From Celerinatantimonas sp046054165 (lineage in GTDB: Bacteria > Pseudomonadota > Gammaproteobacteria > Enterobacterales > Celerinatantimonadaceae), in contig NZ_JBFNXK010000012.1 of the NCBI RefSeq assembly GCF_046054165.1, forward strand, positions 62,001 to 126,000: DNA of 64,000 nt. Reading direction: 5' to 3'. Positions 1 to 8,807 of this stretch are shown here, in pieces (positions within the stretch are counted from its first letter, which is position 1; each line of letters starts with the position of its first letter). The notes under the pieces were generated by a model, which ran no database searches, was not told where the DNA came from, and was given only the letters and a program-made list of their open reading frames with translations. The translations under genes and the position numbers were made by a program.

Positions 1-248
1 AGCTGGCTTAAATCAGGTCGTTCTTGCTGAAGTTGACTCATAAAGGGTTCTATATTGTCAGGAAAATCGCCTGCACCGTGAGTGGATGTGCAAATCAACC
101 AGACATGGCTACCATCAGTTTTCAGCTCTGCTAAATCAGCATCTAAGTGTTGGGTTACCTGATGTTGATCCAATAATTGTTGTTCGACTTCATCAGCAAC
201 ATATTCGGCTGCGCCGAGCATCGATCCAACGATAAGATCGATTTCCAT
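1..248 (-). CDS. mioC: MioC-like flavodoxin, N-terminal part (cut by window edge)
   Basis: The first 82 residues of a short-chain flavodoxin are visible, beginning MEIDLIVGSMLGAAEYVADE; the 3' part lies outside the window. The N-terminal GSMLGAAEY loop and the later STHGAGDFPDN segment are the FMN phosphate-binding loop and flavin loop typical of MioC, an FMN protein encoded next to oriC in enterobacteria and vibrios. The start is the ATG at 248, preceded by a good GGAGAG ribosome binding site. The nearby rpmH-rnpA-yidC-mnmE block and amino-acid ABC transporter match the Vibrio origin neighbourhood, which supports MioC over a generic flavodoxin. In E. coli mioC transcription runs toward oriC, which would place oriC to the left of this window. 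Confidence 0.85.
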   Translation of the reverse strand, partial: MEIDLIVGSMLGAAEYVADEVEQQLLDQHQVTQHLDADLAELKTDGSHVWLICTSTHGAGDFPDNIEPFMSQLQQERPDLSQ

Positions 249-329
249 AAGCTCTCCTTGGGTTCTTAAAGTGTTACATTTAGTTTGTGGATGCTTTTTT
301 ATATATAGCCTAAATGCCCTGTCAAAAAC

Positions 330-481
330 GATCCATCTCTTTTTATGATCGAGAATTGCTCACACAGGATCCACATTTTGTGCACTGGATATTCGCCGAT
401 CTTGATCGGACGATCAACCCTGTTGATCAAGGGCTTTTTGGATCTATGCACGAGATCCTTTAAATTTGAGATCAAAGGATC
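330..481. promoter_or_regulatory. GATC-dense intergenic region upstream of mioC
   Basis: The 318-base gap between the ABC ATPase gene and mioC holds eleven GATC sites within 152 bases, where a random sequence would hold less than one. Short AT-rich pieces such as GATCCATCTCTTTTTAT at 330 recall the 13-mers of the E. coli origin unwinding region. No perfect DnaA box (TTATNCACA) is present; several two-mismatch versions occur, for example at 285-293, 357-365, 367-375 and 433-441. It is either the mioC promoter region with Dam/SeqA control or part of the replication origin. Which of the two cannot be decided from this window. Confidence 0.5.
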
Positions 482-566
482 TGGGGATATGTGATGTGAA
501 TGGCTATAAATAGAAGAGAATCGCGAAAAGGTGATACAAGGTTAACCCTTTCGCGATGAGTGGTAT

Positions 567-1304
567 TTAATGGGCGGTGACTTTCTGGATGAATTGCTGT
601 AAACGAGGATCGTGTGGTGTTTCGAAAATTTGTTGGGGGGTTCCTTGTTCGACGATATTACCATCGGCCATAAAGATGATCCGATCAGCCACTTCTCTAG
701 CAAATTGCATTTCATGAGTCACGATTAACATGGTCTGATGATTTTTGGCCAGTTTTTTCATTAGGGCCAAGACTTCGCCGACCCATTCGGGATCCAGCGC
801 TGAAGTGGGTTCATCAAACAGCAATATTTGGGGTTTTAAAGCCATGGCACGGCCAATGCCGATGCGTTGTTGTTGGCCCCCGGATAATGAGGCCGGATAA
901 GCATCCCCTTTGTCAGCCAGCCCTATTTCAGCCAGAATTTGTTCGGCGATTTGGTAGGCTTTAGGTTTTGGATAATGGTGAACGGTTATCAGCCCTTCAG
1001 CAATATTGTTTCGGGCGTTCAGATGGGCGAATAGAGCATAGTTTTGAAATACAAATCCGGTTGAGCGACGTAGTGCTAGAATTTGTTGGCGTGTGGCTTG
1101 GGTTACATCGACTTTTTGTTCATCTAATTGAATGGTGCCTTGATCGGCTTGTTCCAGAAAATTAATACAGCGTAATAGCGTAGATTTACCGGTTCCACTG
1201 GAGCCTATGACACAGACGATCTCACCCTGAGCAATATCCAGATCGATCCCTTTTAAAATGGTGGTCGTTCCAAAACTTTTATGCAAATTGGTAATCTGGA
1301 TCAT
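567..1304 (-). CDS. Polar amino-acid ABC transporter, ATP-binding subunit
   Basis: This 245-residue protein is a complete ABC ATPase of the GlnQ/TcyN class that powers amino-acid import at the inner membrane. Walker A is GSSGTGKST (about residue 34), the signature is LSGGQQQR and Walker B is ILLFDEP. Its start overlaps the stop of the permease gene by four bases (ATGA), so the two are translationally coupled. It is the last gene of a substrate-binding protein, permease, ATPase operon. The same three-gene set sits near mioC and rpmH in Vibrio, where it is annotated only as an amino-acid transporter. The closest named relatives are cystine transporters, but the substrate is not settled by sequence alone. 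Confidence 0.93.
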   Translation of the reverse strand: MIQITNLHKSFGTTTILKGIDLDIAQGEIVCVIGSSGTGKSTLLRCINFLEQADQGTIQLDEQKVDVTQATRQQILALRRSTGFVFQNYALFAHLNARNNIAEGLITVHHYPKPKAYQIAEQILAEIGLADKGDAYPASLSGGQQQRIGIGRAMALKPQILLFDEPTSALDPEWVGEVLALMKKLAKNHQTMLIVTHEMQFAREVADRIIFMADGNIVEQGTPQQIFETPHDPRLQQFIQKVTAH

Positions 1305-1972
1305 CGTTGATACGCCTTATTTAATTTTTGTTCGGTAAAAAGTTGAATGCGAGTCAGGATGACGACGATGGCCCAATAGATGAGCGCAACCGCTAAAAAG
1401 GCTTCCAGATATTTAAAGCTGGAAGAGGCTTCAGTTTGTGCGGTTGCCATCATCTCAGCCACGCCCAGTGTAAAGGCTAGTGAAGTTGATTTAATCATAT
1501 CGATGAAATAGTTCACCAATGATGGAAAAGCAATACGCGCGGCCTGAGGTAGAATGATTCGGCGCATGGCTTGGGATGTGGTCATGCCGATGGAGAGGCT
1601 AGCTTCCATTTGGCTGTGGTCGATGCCGATGATGGCTGCACGAATACTTTCGGTCATGTAGGCGGCAAAGTGCAGTGTCAGAGCAATAACTGCCGCCGTA
1701 AAGGCATTGATACCCACGAGAACCGGGATCAGCTGCGGGAGTCCGTAGTAAAATAGGAACATTTGGACCAGTAGCGGTGTTCCCCGGAAAAAGCTGATAT
1801 AAAGCTGACAAATCCCGTTTAAAACGGGGACTTTAAAAATACGGATGTTGGCAATAATAATCGCAAGGATGAGTGCGAACATCATGCCGATAACGGCCAT
1901 TCCCATTGTGGTTCCCAAATATTTCAGGAGGATCGGGAACAGCCCTAACATATATGCATAATCAAATTGCAT
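1301..1972 (-). CDS. Polar amino-acid ABC transporter permease (HisM/GlnP type)
   Basis: The protein is an inner-membrane permease of the HAAT family, 223 residues from the ATG at 1972, with several hydrophobic segments. The EAA loop that docks on the ATPase is visible as EASLSIGMTTSQAMRRIILP. I prefer the ATG at 1972 over the upstream in-frame TTG at 1984 because a GAGG ribosome binding site lies at the right distance before the ATG and would overlap the TTG start. It lies downstream of the binding-protein gene, separated by a hairpin that should lower its expression relative to the binding protein, and it overlaps the ATPase gene by four bases. Confidence 0.92.
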   Translation of the reverse strand: MQFDYAYMLGLFPILLKYLGTTMGMAVIGMMFALILAIIIANIRIFKVPVLNGICQLYISFFRGTPLLVQMFLFYYGLPQLIPVLVGINAFTAAVIALTLHFAAYMTESIRAAIIGIDHSQMEASLSIGMTTSQAMRRIILPQAARIAFPSLVNYFIDMIKSTSLAFTLGVAEMMATAQTEASSSFKYLEAFLAVALIYWAIVVILTRIQLFTEQKLNKAYQR

Positions 1973-1989
1973 CGGTAGCCTCAAATAAA

Positions 1990-2011
1990 AAAGGCCCGAC
2001 GAAGGGCCTTT
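1990..2011 (-). terminator. Intercistronic terminator/attenuator
   Basis: A perfect 8-bp stem (AAAGGCCC / GGGCCTTT) with a 6-base loop is followed on the minus strand by a T-rich tail (TTTTATTT). It lies between the binding-protein stop and the permease start, a usual arrangement for making binding protein in excess. Confidence 0.8.
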
Positions 2012-2025
2012 GTCACATCACTCTA

Positions 2026-2784
2026 TTATTGAGTGATGTCTGTATCAAACCATTTTTGTGAAATCTTACTCAGTGTGCCATCTGCCCGGATAGCGGCTAA
2101 AGTTTTATTGACTTGATCTCGTAATTGCTTGCCATGTTCGTTATTGAGAAATGGCCAGGCATTTTCAATTTTTGCAAAAGGTTTTCCGGCCAATTGTAGG
2201 GGCAAATGCGAGGATTTAATCAATTGTACTGAGGAGAGTCGATCCATAATATAAGCATCGGCGCGCCCTAATGCGACGACCTGTTCAACACCGGTATCAA
2301 AGGTTTTGACCTGAATCGTGCCTTGATGCTGTTTATTATATTGATCCAGTAACTGCTCGAAATTACTTCCTAAGTTAACAGCGACGGTTTTTCCATTTAA
2401 ATCAGCAAGGCTATGGATGCTGTTATTTCCCTTGCGAACGGTAATTTGAGCGCCATCGATGACATAGGGATCAGAGAACAGATATTTCGCTTTCCGTTCT
2501 GCAGTCACGGTAATTTGGTTAGAGATCGTATCGATGCGTTTAGTTTCCAACAAACCAAATAGACCTGAAAAACTGGCTGTGACAAATTTGATGTCGTAAT
2601 GATTTCGTTTACCGATTTCATTCCATACATCTACTTCAAATCCCTGAAGCTTATCGTTTTTACTAAAGGTAAAAGGGAAGTAGCGTCCTGACATACCTAC
2701 TTTGACAACTGTTGCTGCTTGTACAGTCGATAATGTTGCCGCAATCAGAGTCATCCCTACGGCTATTTTGGCCCAAAATTTCAT
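2026..2784 (-). CDS. Periplasmic amino-acid-binding protein of the ABC transporter
   Basis: This 252-residue protein is a bacterial extracellular solute-binding protein of family 3 (SBP_bac_3). It starts with a Sec signal peptide that ends near VQAA (residues 1-23). The mature protein shows the family features: the GRYFPFTF ligand region, a GFEVDVWNEI motif, and the C-terminal LAAIRADGTLSKISQKWF helix typical of cystine and polar amino-acid binders such as TcyJ. It is the first gene of the importer operon and would capture substrate in the periplasm for the downstream permease. A cystine role is plausible but unproven. Confidence 0.92.
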   Translation of the reverse strand: MKFWAKIAVGMTLIAATLSTVQAATVVKVGMSGRYFPFTFSKNDKLQGFEVDVWNEIGKRNHYDIKFVTASFSGLFGLLETKRIDTISNQITVTAERKAKYLFSDPYVIDGAQITVRKGNNSIHSLADLNGKTVAVNLGSNFEQLLDQYNKQHQGTIQVKTFDTGVEQVVALGRADAYIMDRLSSVQLIKSSHLPLQLAGKPFAKIENAWPFLNNEHGKQLRDQVNKTLAAIRADGTLSKISQKWFDTDITQ

Positions 2785-3031
2785 AGCTCATCCTATTTAT
2801 TGAATTGCGATCAGTATAGCCTGACATGAATTGGGAACTAAATTATATTTTATTATGCGCACCTTTTATTGGGTTATAACTCGATTGCTGAAAAAAGTGC
2901 TTATAAATAACTAAATTGTTAGTTTATATTTCGTAAAATCGCGGGGTTGGAACAGTCAGAGATAAATTTAATCAGGAGTAATGGTTTGACATGATGGCCA
3001 GCGATCTAGCCATGATAGGTTAGAAACAAAA

Positions 3032-3068
3032 GGGCTTATCTTATATGGAATGGTACAGAGATAAGCCC
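3032..3068 (-). terminator. Rho-independent terminator of the Spy-like gene
   Basis: A 10-bp perfect stem (GGGCTTATCT / AGATAAGCCC) with a 17-base loop lies just past the Spy-like stop codon. On the minus strand it is followed by TTTTGTTTCT. Confidence 0.85.
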
Positions 3069-3082
3069 ATCATTAAGATTGA

Positions 3083-3652
3083 TTATTCAGAATCAGTCAC
3101 ATTATTAAAACATTGATTTTTAGACATTAAATCTTGAAGTTTAGCCCGCTGTTCTTGAGTCAGAACCGACATTCTCTGGTGCATCCATTTGGCATGTTCT
3201 ACCATACGTTGTTCAAACATCTGATCCCGGAATTGATGATGAGATTCAGCCATTTTATCGGCTAGCTGTTGGACTTGTTTTTCATCAAATTTGTCACTCA
3301 TCATTAGATCATGCATCTGTTTTGCATATTGCTGATAGTGATCAGCTTGTGGACCTTTTCCTTTATGCATTGAGCCTGCAAAACGAGGGCCGTGCTGGAA
3401 TCGTTGCATTTGCATATCGTATAACTGAGCTTTTTGGGCATCAGTCAGGTTAAGTTGCTGCATATAACCGGCCATTGCTCTTGGGCCGTCACAGCGCTGA
3501 GTCATGTGTTGCCCACGTCCAGCAGGGCCATCCATCATGCCATCACGCATACCCATTCCCATGCCACCCCCTTGGTGAGCATAACTGGCGACACTAAATA
3601 ACATCGGTAAAGCGGCTAAACTAGCGATTAATTTGGTTGTACGGTTCATCAT
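3083..3652 (-). CDS. Spy/CpxP-family periplasmic protein
   Basis: This small periplasmic protein (189 residues) has an N-terminal Sec signal peptide ending at SYA-H. The mature part is rich in Met, His and Gln, and carries two LTxxQ-type repeats (LTDAQK and LTQEQR), the hallmark of the Spy/CpxP/ZraP family. Members act as envelope stress chaperones or metal-binding modulators of two-component systems. The N-terminal GGGMGMGMRDGMMDG stretch and the many His residues suggest metal binding. Two adjacent ATGs (3652, 3649) follow an AGGAG site; either could start. It is a single gene ended by a strong terminator, with no adjacent sensor kinase to identify its regulator. Confidence 0.85.
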   Translation of the reverse strand: MMNRTTKLIASLAALPMLFSVASYAHQGGGMGMGMRDGMMDGPAGRGQHMTQRCDGPRAMAGYMQQLNLTDAQKAQLYDMQMQRFQHGPRFAGSMHKGKGPQADHYQQYAKQMHDLMMSDKFDEKQVQQLADKMAESHHQFRDQMFEQRMVEHAKWMHQRMSVLTQEQRAKLQDLMSKNQCFNNVTDSE

Positions 3653-3843
3653 CGTCTCTCCTGTTGAAATCTATGACTTAGTTTAATTTACGCAACGTAA
3701 ATAGGTGCCAGCGACTTGTAAAGTTATGCAAATCCCACACAAAAGAGATGTTCAGCACTTTTATATCTCAATTTGTACTACGCTCGAAGAGGTACCGGGG
3801 GCTTTTGACTCCGGAGTCAATAACTACTGAATGGAAGCATCAC

Positions 3844-5529
3844 ATGTTTTTGCATATAAAATTATGTCGTGCAGTACACCGTCTGGGAGTTGGGCTGGCT
3901 GCCTGTATTGCACTTGTTGCCAGTCCATGGGCTCTGGCTGATTTTGGACTTACGACATCAACGGATTACTATACGGTTGATACTGGCGCTGGCTTAATCT
4001 TTAAAATCTTGCGTCAGGATGGCGGTTCCAATACTCGATCTCCCGGAGATATTGCCTCATTGGTGATCGATGGTGTTGAATATGAGCAACCCAACCGAGG
4101 ATCACAGATTAATTCGGGGTTTGATTATTTATACACCTCGGATAGCAGCGTTTCGCTTTCAGCTCAACAAGTAAATAGTCAAACGATCAAGATCACGGTG
4201 ACCGCAGGTCATTTGACCCATTACTATATGGCTCGTCGTGGTGAACGTCGGATCTATATGGCCACTTATTTTACTGAAGAGCCGACCACGATGGGGCTGG
4301 TTCGTTTTATTCTGCGGATGCAGTATGATCGACTGCCCCATGGGCCCGAGCCTGCGGACATTAGTCAGACGGTGAGTACGGTTGAAGCTCATGATATTTT
4401 TGCGTTAGCTAACGGTGAAACACGTTCAAAACATTATTCGAATCATCGGTTGATGGATTGGAAATATATCGGGGGGACCGGAAACCACATTGGGATTTGG
4501 GTGGTTCGAGATAACGGCGAAGGTGGATCCGGTGGACCGTTTTATCGCAGCCTGTTGAATCAGGTGACCGCTCACGCTAATGAAATCACTTATATCGTCA
4601 ATTACAATGAAGCTCAGACTGAAGCGTTACGTACACATGTGTTAAATGCCTACACGTTGGTTGTGACTGATGGTAGCGCTCCGAGTACGAATATCGATAC
4701 CAGCTGGTTCTCGCAAATGTCGCTGCTCGGTTATGTACCGGATAGTCAACGAGGCCGGGTGGCTGGCGTCGGAATTAACGGGATGGACAGTGATTATCAA
4801 TATACCGTTGGTTTTGCTAACAGCCGGGCGCAGTATTGGACTCACCCCAGTAGCAGTGGTTATTTTTCATTAGACCGGATGCTCCCTGGCACTTATACCA
4901 TGACCATCTATAAAAATGAATTAGCCGTTCATACGCAGAGTATTACCGTATCGGCAGGTTCGATTACCTCTTTGCACACGATCACCATTACCGGTGATCC
5001 GTCTCAGCAATCGGCTATTTTTCGAGTGGGTCATTGGGACGGTACGCCGACTGAGTTTTTAAATGGCGATAAAGTAACCACGATGCATCCGTCGGATGTG
5101 CGAATGGCCAACTGGAGCACACCGACCTGGACGGCAGGGTCCAGTAGTTCCCGTGATTTCCCCGCTTACATCTGGAAAGATGTTAATAATGGTCGTCAAA
5201 TCAGTTTTAGGTTGAGTAATAGTCAACGTCAGAGTGCCCATACGGTGCGAGTGGGGATCACGGTGGCTTACGCCAACGCCAGACCGATCATTAAAGTGAA
5301 TGACTGGCAATCCTCTGTTCCGGCTATTTCCCAGCAACCATCGACGCGAACCTTGACCATCGGGACCTATCGGGGCAACAACCATACCTATGAATTTACA
5401 GTTCCGGCCAGTGCCTGGAATACTCAATCGAGTTGGAATACCCTGACCATTAGTGCGGCAAGCGGCTCAGGAGGAAGTCAGTACCTTTCTGCTGGTTTTA
5501 GCGTGGATTGTATCGATTTGCTTAATTAG
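3844..5529 (+). CDS. Secreted rhamnogalacturonan lyase, PL4 (RhiE-like)
   Basis: The product resembles polysaccharide lyase family 4 enzymes, which cleave the rhamnose-galacturonate backbone of pectin by beta-elimination. From the ATG at 3844 it has 561 residues and a signal peptide ending SPWALA-D. I chose this start because GGAA lies at good spacing and the upstream in-frame ATG at 3748 would add an unlikely extension before the signal peptide. The order fits PL4: an N-terminal beta-sandwich catalytic domain (about 30-300, including KHYSNHRLMDWKYIGG), an FnIII-like domain (about 310-385, SLDRMLPGTYTMTIY) and a C-terminal jelly-roll carbohydrate-binding domain (about 390-560, FRVGHWDGTP to FSVDCIDL). 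It is monocistronic. The family call rests on motif memory, not on a database search. Confidence 0.82.
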   Translation: MFLHIKLCRAVHRLGVGLAACIALVASPWALADFGLTTSTDYYTVDTGAGLIFKILRQDGGSNTRSPGDIASLVIDGVEYEQPNRGSQINSGFDYLYTSDSSVSLSAQQVNSQTIKITVTAGHLTHYYMARRGERRIYMATYFTEEPTTMGLVRFILRMQYDRLPHGPEPADISQTVSTVEAHDIFALANGETRSKHYSNHRLMDWKYIGGTGNHIGIWVVRDNGEGGSGGPFYRSLLNQVTAHANEITYIVNYNEAQTEALRTHVLNAYTLVVTDGSAPSTNIDTSWFSQMSLLGYVPDSQRGRVAGVGINGMDSDYQYTVGFANSRAQYWTHPSSSGYFSLDRMLPGTYTMTIYKNELAVHTQSITVSAGSITSLHTITITGDPSQQSAIFRVGHWDGTPTEFLNGDKVTTMHPSDVRMANWSTPTWTAGSSSSRDFPAYIWKDVNNGRQISFRLSNSQRQSAHTVRVGITVAYANARPIIKVNDWQSSVPAISQQPSTRTLTIGTYRGNNHTYEFTVPASAWNTQSSWNTLTISAASGSGGSQYLSAGFSVDCIDLLN

Positions 5530-5544
5530 CCTACCGGGTAAGAA

Positions 5545-5578
5545 GATGAGAGTCACCATGGTTAGGATGACTCCCATC
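5545..5578 (+). terminator. Terminator after the lyase gene
   Basis: The arms GATGAGAGTC and GACTCCCATC pair with one mismatch across a 14-base loop and are followed by AGTTTTGATT. The remaining stretch to about 5890 holds no gene that I can see. Confidence 0.6.
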
Positions 5579-5895
5579 AGTTTTGATTAAATCCAATATA
5601 TTCAATAAATAATCCAACCTTAATTTTCAACGGCGTCTATCGAGGCTGTTGATCTTTCGTGATGATGTATGTTTGCAACCCTCTGAACTTGGGGTCTGTC
5701 AGGCAACGAAAAGGTCGTTGTCATGCAATCTATTCTGATAGAGGCATGATTAAATGGAATCGAGAACATGCGACTATTTTTCTTATGGTGTATCTCTCTT
5801 ATTCGTTCGATGAAAACGGTTTAGTTGAATAAAATTCAATCACTCCAACTAAAAATTTTCTAATATAGGCCGTCTTATGCAATAAAGGACAAACG

Positions 5896-5943
5896 ATGGT
5901 TGGGTTCATCGGGAATAAAATCATCATATCTGGGAACTATTGA
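5896..5943 (+). CDS. Possible 15-residue leader peptide before the GNAT gene
   Basis: An ATG with an AAAGGAC ribosome binding site opens a 15-codon frame (MVGFIGNKIIISGNY) that stops five bases before the preferred ATG of the acetyltransferase. The good ribosome binding site belongs to this small frame, so the acetyltransferase may be translated by coupling. It may equally be a chance ORF. Another explanation is that translation starts at the in-frame TTG at 5900. Confidence 0.3.
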   Translation: MVGFIGNKIIISGNY

Positions 5944-5947
5944 TGTT

Positions 5948-6442
5948 ATGGAAGTGATTACCAGTCATGCTCCGTTTTTAGAACAACTGATCCACTGGCC
6001 TACCGATGCTGAGCAGCTCCATCTTTTTGCTGGCCCTGGGCTTCGCTGGCCTTTAACGGTTGAACAGTTAATCCAGAGTGAGCAGACCGGATATGCCGGA
6101 ATGTTAGTCGAAGGTGAACTATTATTAGGTTACTTTCAACTGAAGATGCGATCACCGGAAATTTGCCGGTTATGTCGGGTCATTATCCATCCTCGTTACC
6201 GGGGGCAACGGTTAGGACGAATGATGTTGGCGCATGCGATTTTAATTGCTCGCGATCACTATCATGCCAAACGGATCGAACTGGGCGTATATCAGCATAA
6301 TTTACGAGCGATGAACCGGTATTTGTACTTTGGATTTCGTCCGATGAGTCAGAGTATGGTTCGAGGTCCTGGGCATCGAAATTGGATCGTGGTGGAAATG
6401 TACAAAATATTGGGAAAAACCTGTATTGATATACAGGTCTGA
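5948..6442 (+). CDS. GNAT-family N-acetyltransferase
   Basis: This protein of 164 residues (from the ATG at 5948) is a GNAT acetyltransferase. The acetyl-CoA pyrophosphate loop is visible as HPRYRGQRLGRMM (motif A, R/Q-x-x-G-x-G/A variant), followed by LGVYQHNLRAMNRYLYFGFRP (motif B), where N and Y contact CoA. The acceptor substrate cannot be predicted. An upstream in-frame TTG at 5900 would add 16 residues unlike the family N-terminus. The gene stands alone between the lyase and an alpha/beta hydrolase gene and reads in the same direction as the latter. Confidence 0.85.
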   Translation: MEVITSHAPFLEQLIHWPTDAEQLHLFAGPGLRWPLTVEQLIQSEQTGYAGMLVEGELLLGYFQLKMRSPEICRLCRVIIHPRYRGQRLGRMMLAHAILIARDHYHAKRIELGVYQHNLRAMNRYLYFGFRPMSQSMVRGPGHRNWIVVEMYKILGKTCIDIQV

Positions 6443-6487
6443 TCAAGCGCACAATAAATACTATAACTAAGCATAATTGAACGAAAA

Positions 6488-7246
6488 GTGAGATACGTCG
6501 TGGATGATACGTCGCGCATCAATTCGGCTCCTCCCATCGTATTAATCCGTGGATTGATGGGTGATGCCTCATACTGGGATTATTTTAAGCAATTACTGGA
6601 ACAACGCTTGCAGCGGAATGTCTATCTGCTTGATTTGACAACAGCTTTTGATCGTGATGAATCCGTGCATCTGGATGAATGGGTGGAGCGATTGCGCCAG
6701 CATCTCAATGAAGAGTTTGGTCATCGTCGTTGCCATTTGGTGAGCTTATCACTGGGAGCTGTGGTGGCTTTGAATTGGCAACAGCGTTTTCCAGATGAAG
6801 TCGCCAGTTGTACGTTCATTAATGCTGCATTTATTGATGGTCAGCAGCGCTGGCAACCTCAGCGTTGGTGGTTATTGATTAAGTTAGCCGTATTAACCTT
6901 GTGGCCCGGAAATCGTCCAGAACGATGGTTGCGGTGGTTATCGGCCTGGCCAACACTACATTCACCTTGGCCTGATGATAAAGAACCTCCTGTGAATGTC
7001 AGACGGTTAGTGGCTCAGTATCAGATTTTGCTCAAGGGTGTGGCTTTTAGTCAGCCGAGCGCACCTTGTCAGCTGCTGGTTTCGCGTCATGATCGGCTGG
7101 TGCACTGTTCTCATAGTTATCAGTTGGCCGAACGCTGGCAGTCGCCGTTGTTTCCACATTTAAGCGCGGGTCATGATCTGGCGTTGGATGATCCTCGGTG
7201 GGTGTGTGAAAAGATTACTGACTGGGTCATTCGCCACGATTCATAA
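6488..7246 (+). CDS. Alpha/beta hydrolase
   Basis: The 252-residue protein has the alpha/beta-hydrolase fold. IRGLMGDASYW gives the oxyanion-hole region, SLSLGAVV the nucleophile elbow (Ser near residue 94), and SAGHDLALDDP near the C terminus contains the expected catalytic His. There is no signal peptide, so it is cytoplasmic. It starts at a GTG with a weak ribosome binding site, 45 bases after the GNAT gene. It is a small esterase-like enzyme of unknown substrate. Confidence 0.8.
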   Translation: MRYVVDDTSRINSAPPIVLIRGLMGDASYWDYFKQLLEQRLQRNVYLLDLTTAFDRDESVHLDEWVERLRQHLNEEFGHRRCHLVSLSLGAVVALNWQQRFPDEVASCTFINAAFIDGQQRWQPQRWWLLIKLAVLTLWPGNRPERWLRWLSAWPTLHSPWPDDKEPPVNVRRLVAQYQILLKGVAFSQPSAPCQLLVSRHDRLVHCSHSYQLAERWQSPLFPHLSAGHDLALDDPRWVCEKITDWVIRHDS

Positions 7247-7370
7247 TGAATAAAATTATTTATTTTATGTAGAACATCTACACTCAAATCAATTAGTTTA
7301 TTATATGATTGGTCAAAAAAGAGCCAATTATATAGGATGGTTTAATCATAATAAACGAAGGATGCGAGTG

Positions 7371-8807
7371 ATGTTTCGACGTACAAAAATTGTAGCGACC
7401 TTAGGTCCGGCGACGGCCAGAGGGGATTGCCTTGAACAGATGATCCTGGCCGGAGTGAATATGGTTCGCTTAAACTTCTCCCACGGTGAACCCGAACTCC
7501 ATAAGCAACAGGCCGCTCTAGTGCGGAATATTGCCGCTAAACACAATCTTCATGTCGCCATTTTAGGCGATCTACAGGGCCCTAAAATTCGGGTTTCAAC
7601 CTTTAAAGAAAATTCCGTTCAATTGCAAGTTGGTCAACCTTTTTGTCTGGATGCCGATTTAGCCCGAGGTGAGGGGGATCAGCACCAGGTTGGTGTAGAT
7701 TATAAAGCACTGGTTCAGGATGTGATCCCCGGAGACATTTTATTACTCGATGATGGGCGTATACAGCTGGAAGTGGAGCGCACCGAAGGGCATAAAGTCT
7801 GGACTCATGTCACGGTCGGGGGCGTGTTATCTAACAATAAAGGGATCAATAAAAAAGGGGGCGGATTGTCGGCGGCGGCCCTAACCGATAAAGATAAGCA
7901 GGACATTCATATCGCTGCCGATATTGGGGTGGATTATCTGGCGGTATCTTTTCCTCGTAATGGTGATGACATGCGGTATGCCCGCAGTTTAGCGGTGCAG
8001 GCGGGGATGGAAAACGTCAAATTGGTCGCGAAAGTTGAGCGGGCTGAAACGGTCGCTTCCGATGAAAATATGACCGATATTATTTTAGCTTCGGATGCCG
8101 TGATGGTGGCGCGGGGCGATCTGGGGGTTGAAATTGGCGATGCGGAGCTGGTGGGGGTTCAGAAACGACTGATTCGATTGACCCGACATTTTAATCGGGT
8201 CGTGATTACTGCAACGCAGATGATGGAATCGATGATCCATGCGCCGCTTCCTACGCGTGCTGAGACTATGGATGTCGCCAATGCCGTACTGGATGGAACC
8301 GATGCGGTCATGCTCTCGGGTGAAACTGCTGTGGGTGATTATCCGGTTGAAACTGTTAAAGCGATGGCCAATGTTTGTCTCGGGGCAGAAAAACATCCCA
8401 GTATTAATATCTCCAGCCATCGAGCCGATAGCCAGTTTACCGATATTAATGAAAGCATTGCGATGGCGACTATGTTTGCGGCCCATCATCAGAAAGGAAT
8501 GAAAGCGATTATCACCTTAACCGAATCGGGGTCAACGGCACTGCTCTGTTCGCGGTTAAGTTCCGGTCTGCCTATTTTTGCCCTTTCAAGACATCCTTAT
8601 ACACTTAACCGTTGTGCGCTGTTTCGTGGCGTTTATCCGGTGTACTTTAAGGTGACCGGGGATATAAAAACAGTGATGGTGGCGGCATTATCTCAGCTCA
8701 AAGAACAGGGATTTTTACATCATGGTGATTTGGTGATGCTGACGCATGGAGATGAAACCGATATGACCGGAACCACCAACACTTGTAAGATCCTCAAAGT
8801 GGGTTAA
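7371..8807 (+). CDS. pykA: Pyruvate kinase (PykA type)
   Basis: Pyruvate kinase transfers phosphate from phosphoenolpyruvate to ADP in the last step of glycolysis. The 478-residue protein begins MFRRTKIVATLGPAT, and contains the active-site segments LNFSHGE, GDLQGPKIR, KVERAE, MVARGDLGVEI and the signature ITATQMMESM. Length and N terminus match the PykA isozyme (about 480 residues) better than PykF. The ATG at 7371 is chosen because AAGGA lies eight bases before it and the family begins here. The upstream in-frame extension from 7305 has no conserved content. Its 3' end overlaps the convergent DUF457 gene by 14 bases. Confidence 0.96.
   Translation: MFRRTKIVATLGPATARGDCLEQMILAGVNMVRLNFSHGEPELHKQQAALVRNIAAKHNLHVAILGDLQGPKIRVSTFKENSVQLQVGQPFCLDADLARGEGDQHQVGVDYKALVQDVIPGDILLLDDGRIQLEVERTEGHKVWTHVTVGGVLSNNKGINKKGGGLSAAALTDKDKQDIHIAADIGVDYLAVSFPRNGDDMRYARSLAVQAGMENVKLVAKVERAETVASDENMTDIILASDAVMVARGDLGVEIGDAELVGVQKRLIRLTRHFNRVVITATQMMESMIHAPLPTRAETMDVANAVLDGTDAVMLSGETAVGDYPVETVKAMANVCLGAEKHPSINISSHRADSQFTDINESIAMATMFAAHHQKGMKAIITLTESGSTALLCSRLSSGLPIFALSRHPYTLNRCALFRGVYPVYFKVTGDIKTVMVAALSQLKEQGFLHHGDLVMLTHGDETDMTGTTNTCKILKVG

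Noticed and set aside
6419..6438. Hairpin at the end of the GNAT gene as a terminator
   Set aside because: The stem lies inside the coding sequence and the T tract is on the minus strand, where no gene ends.
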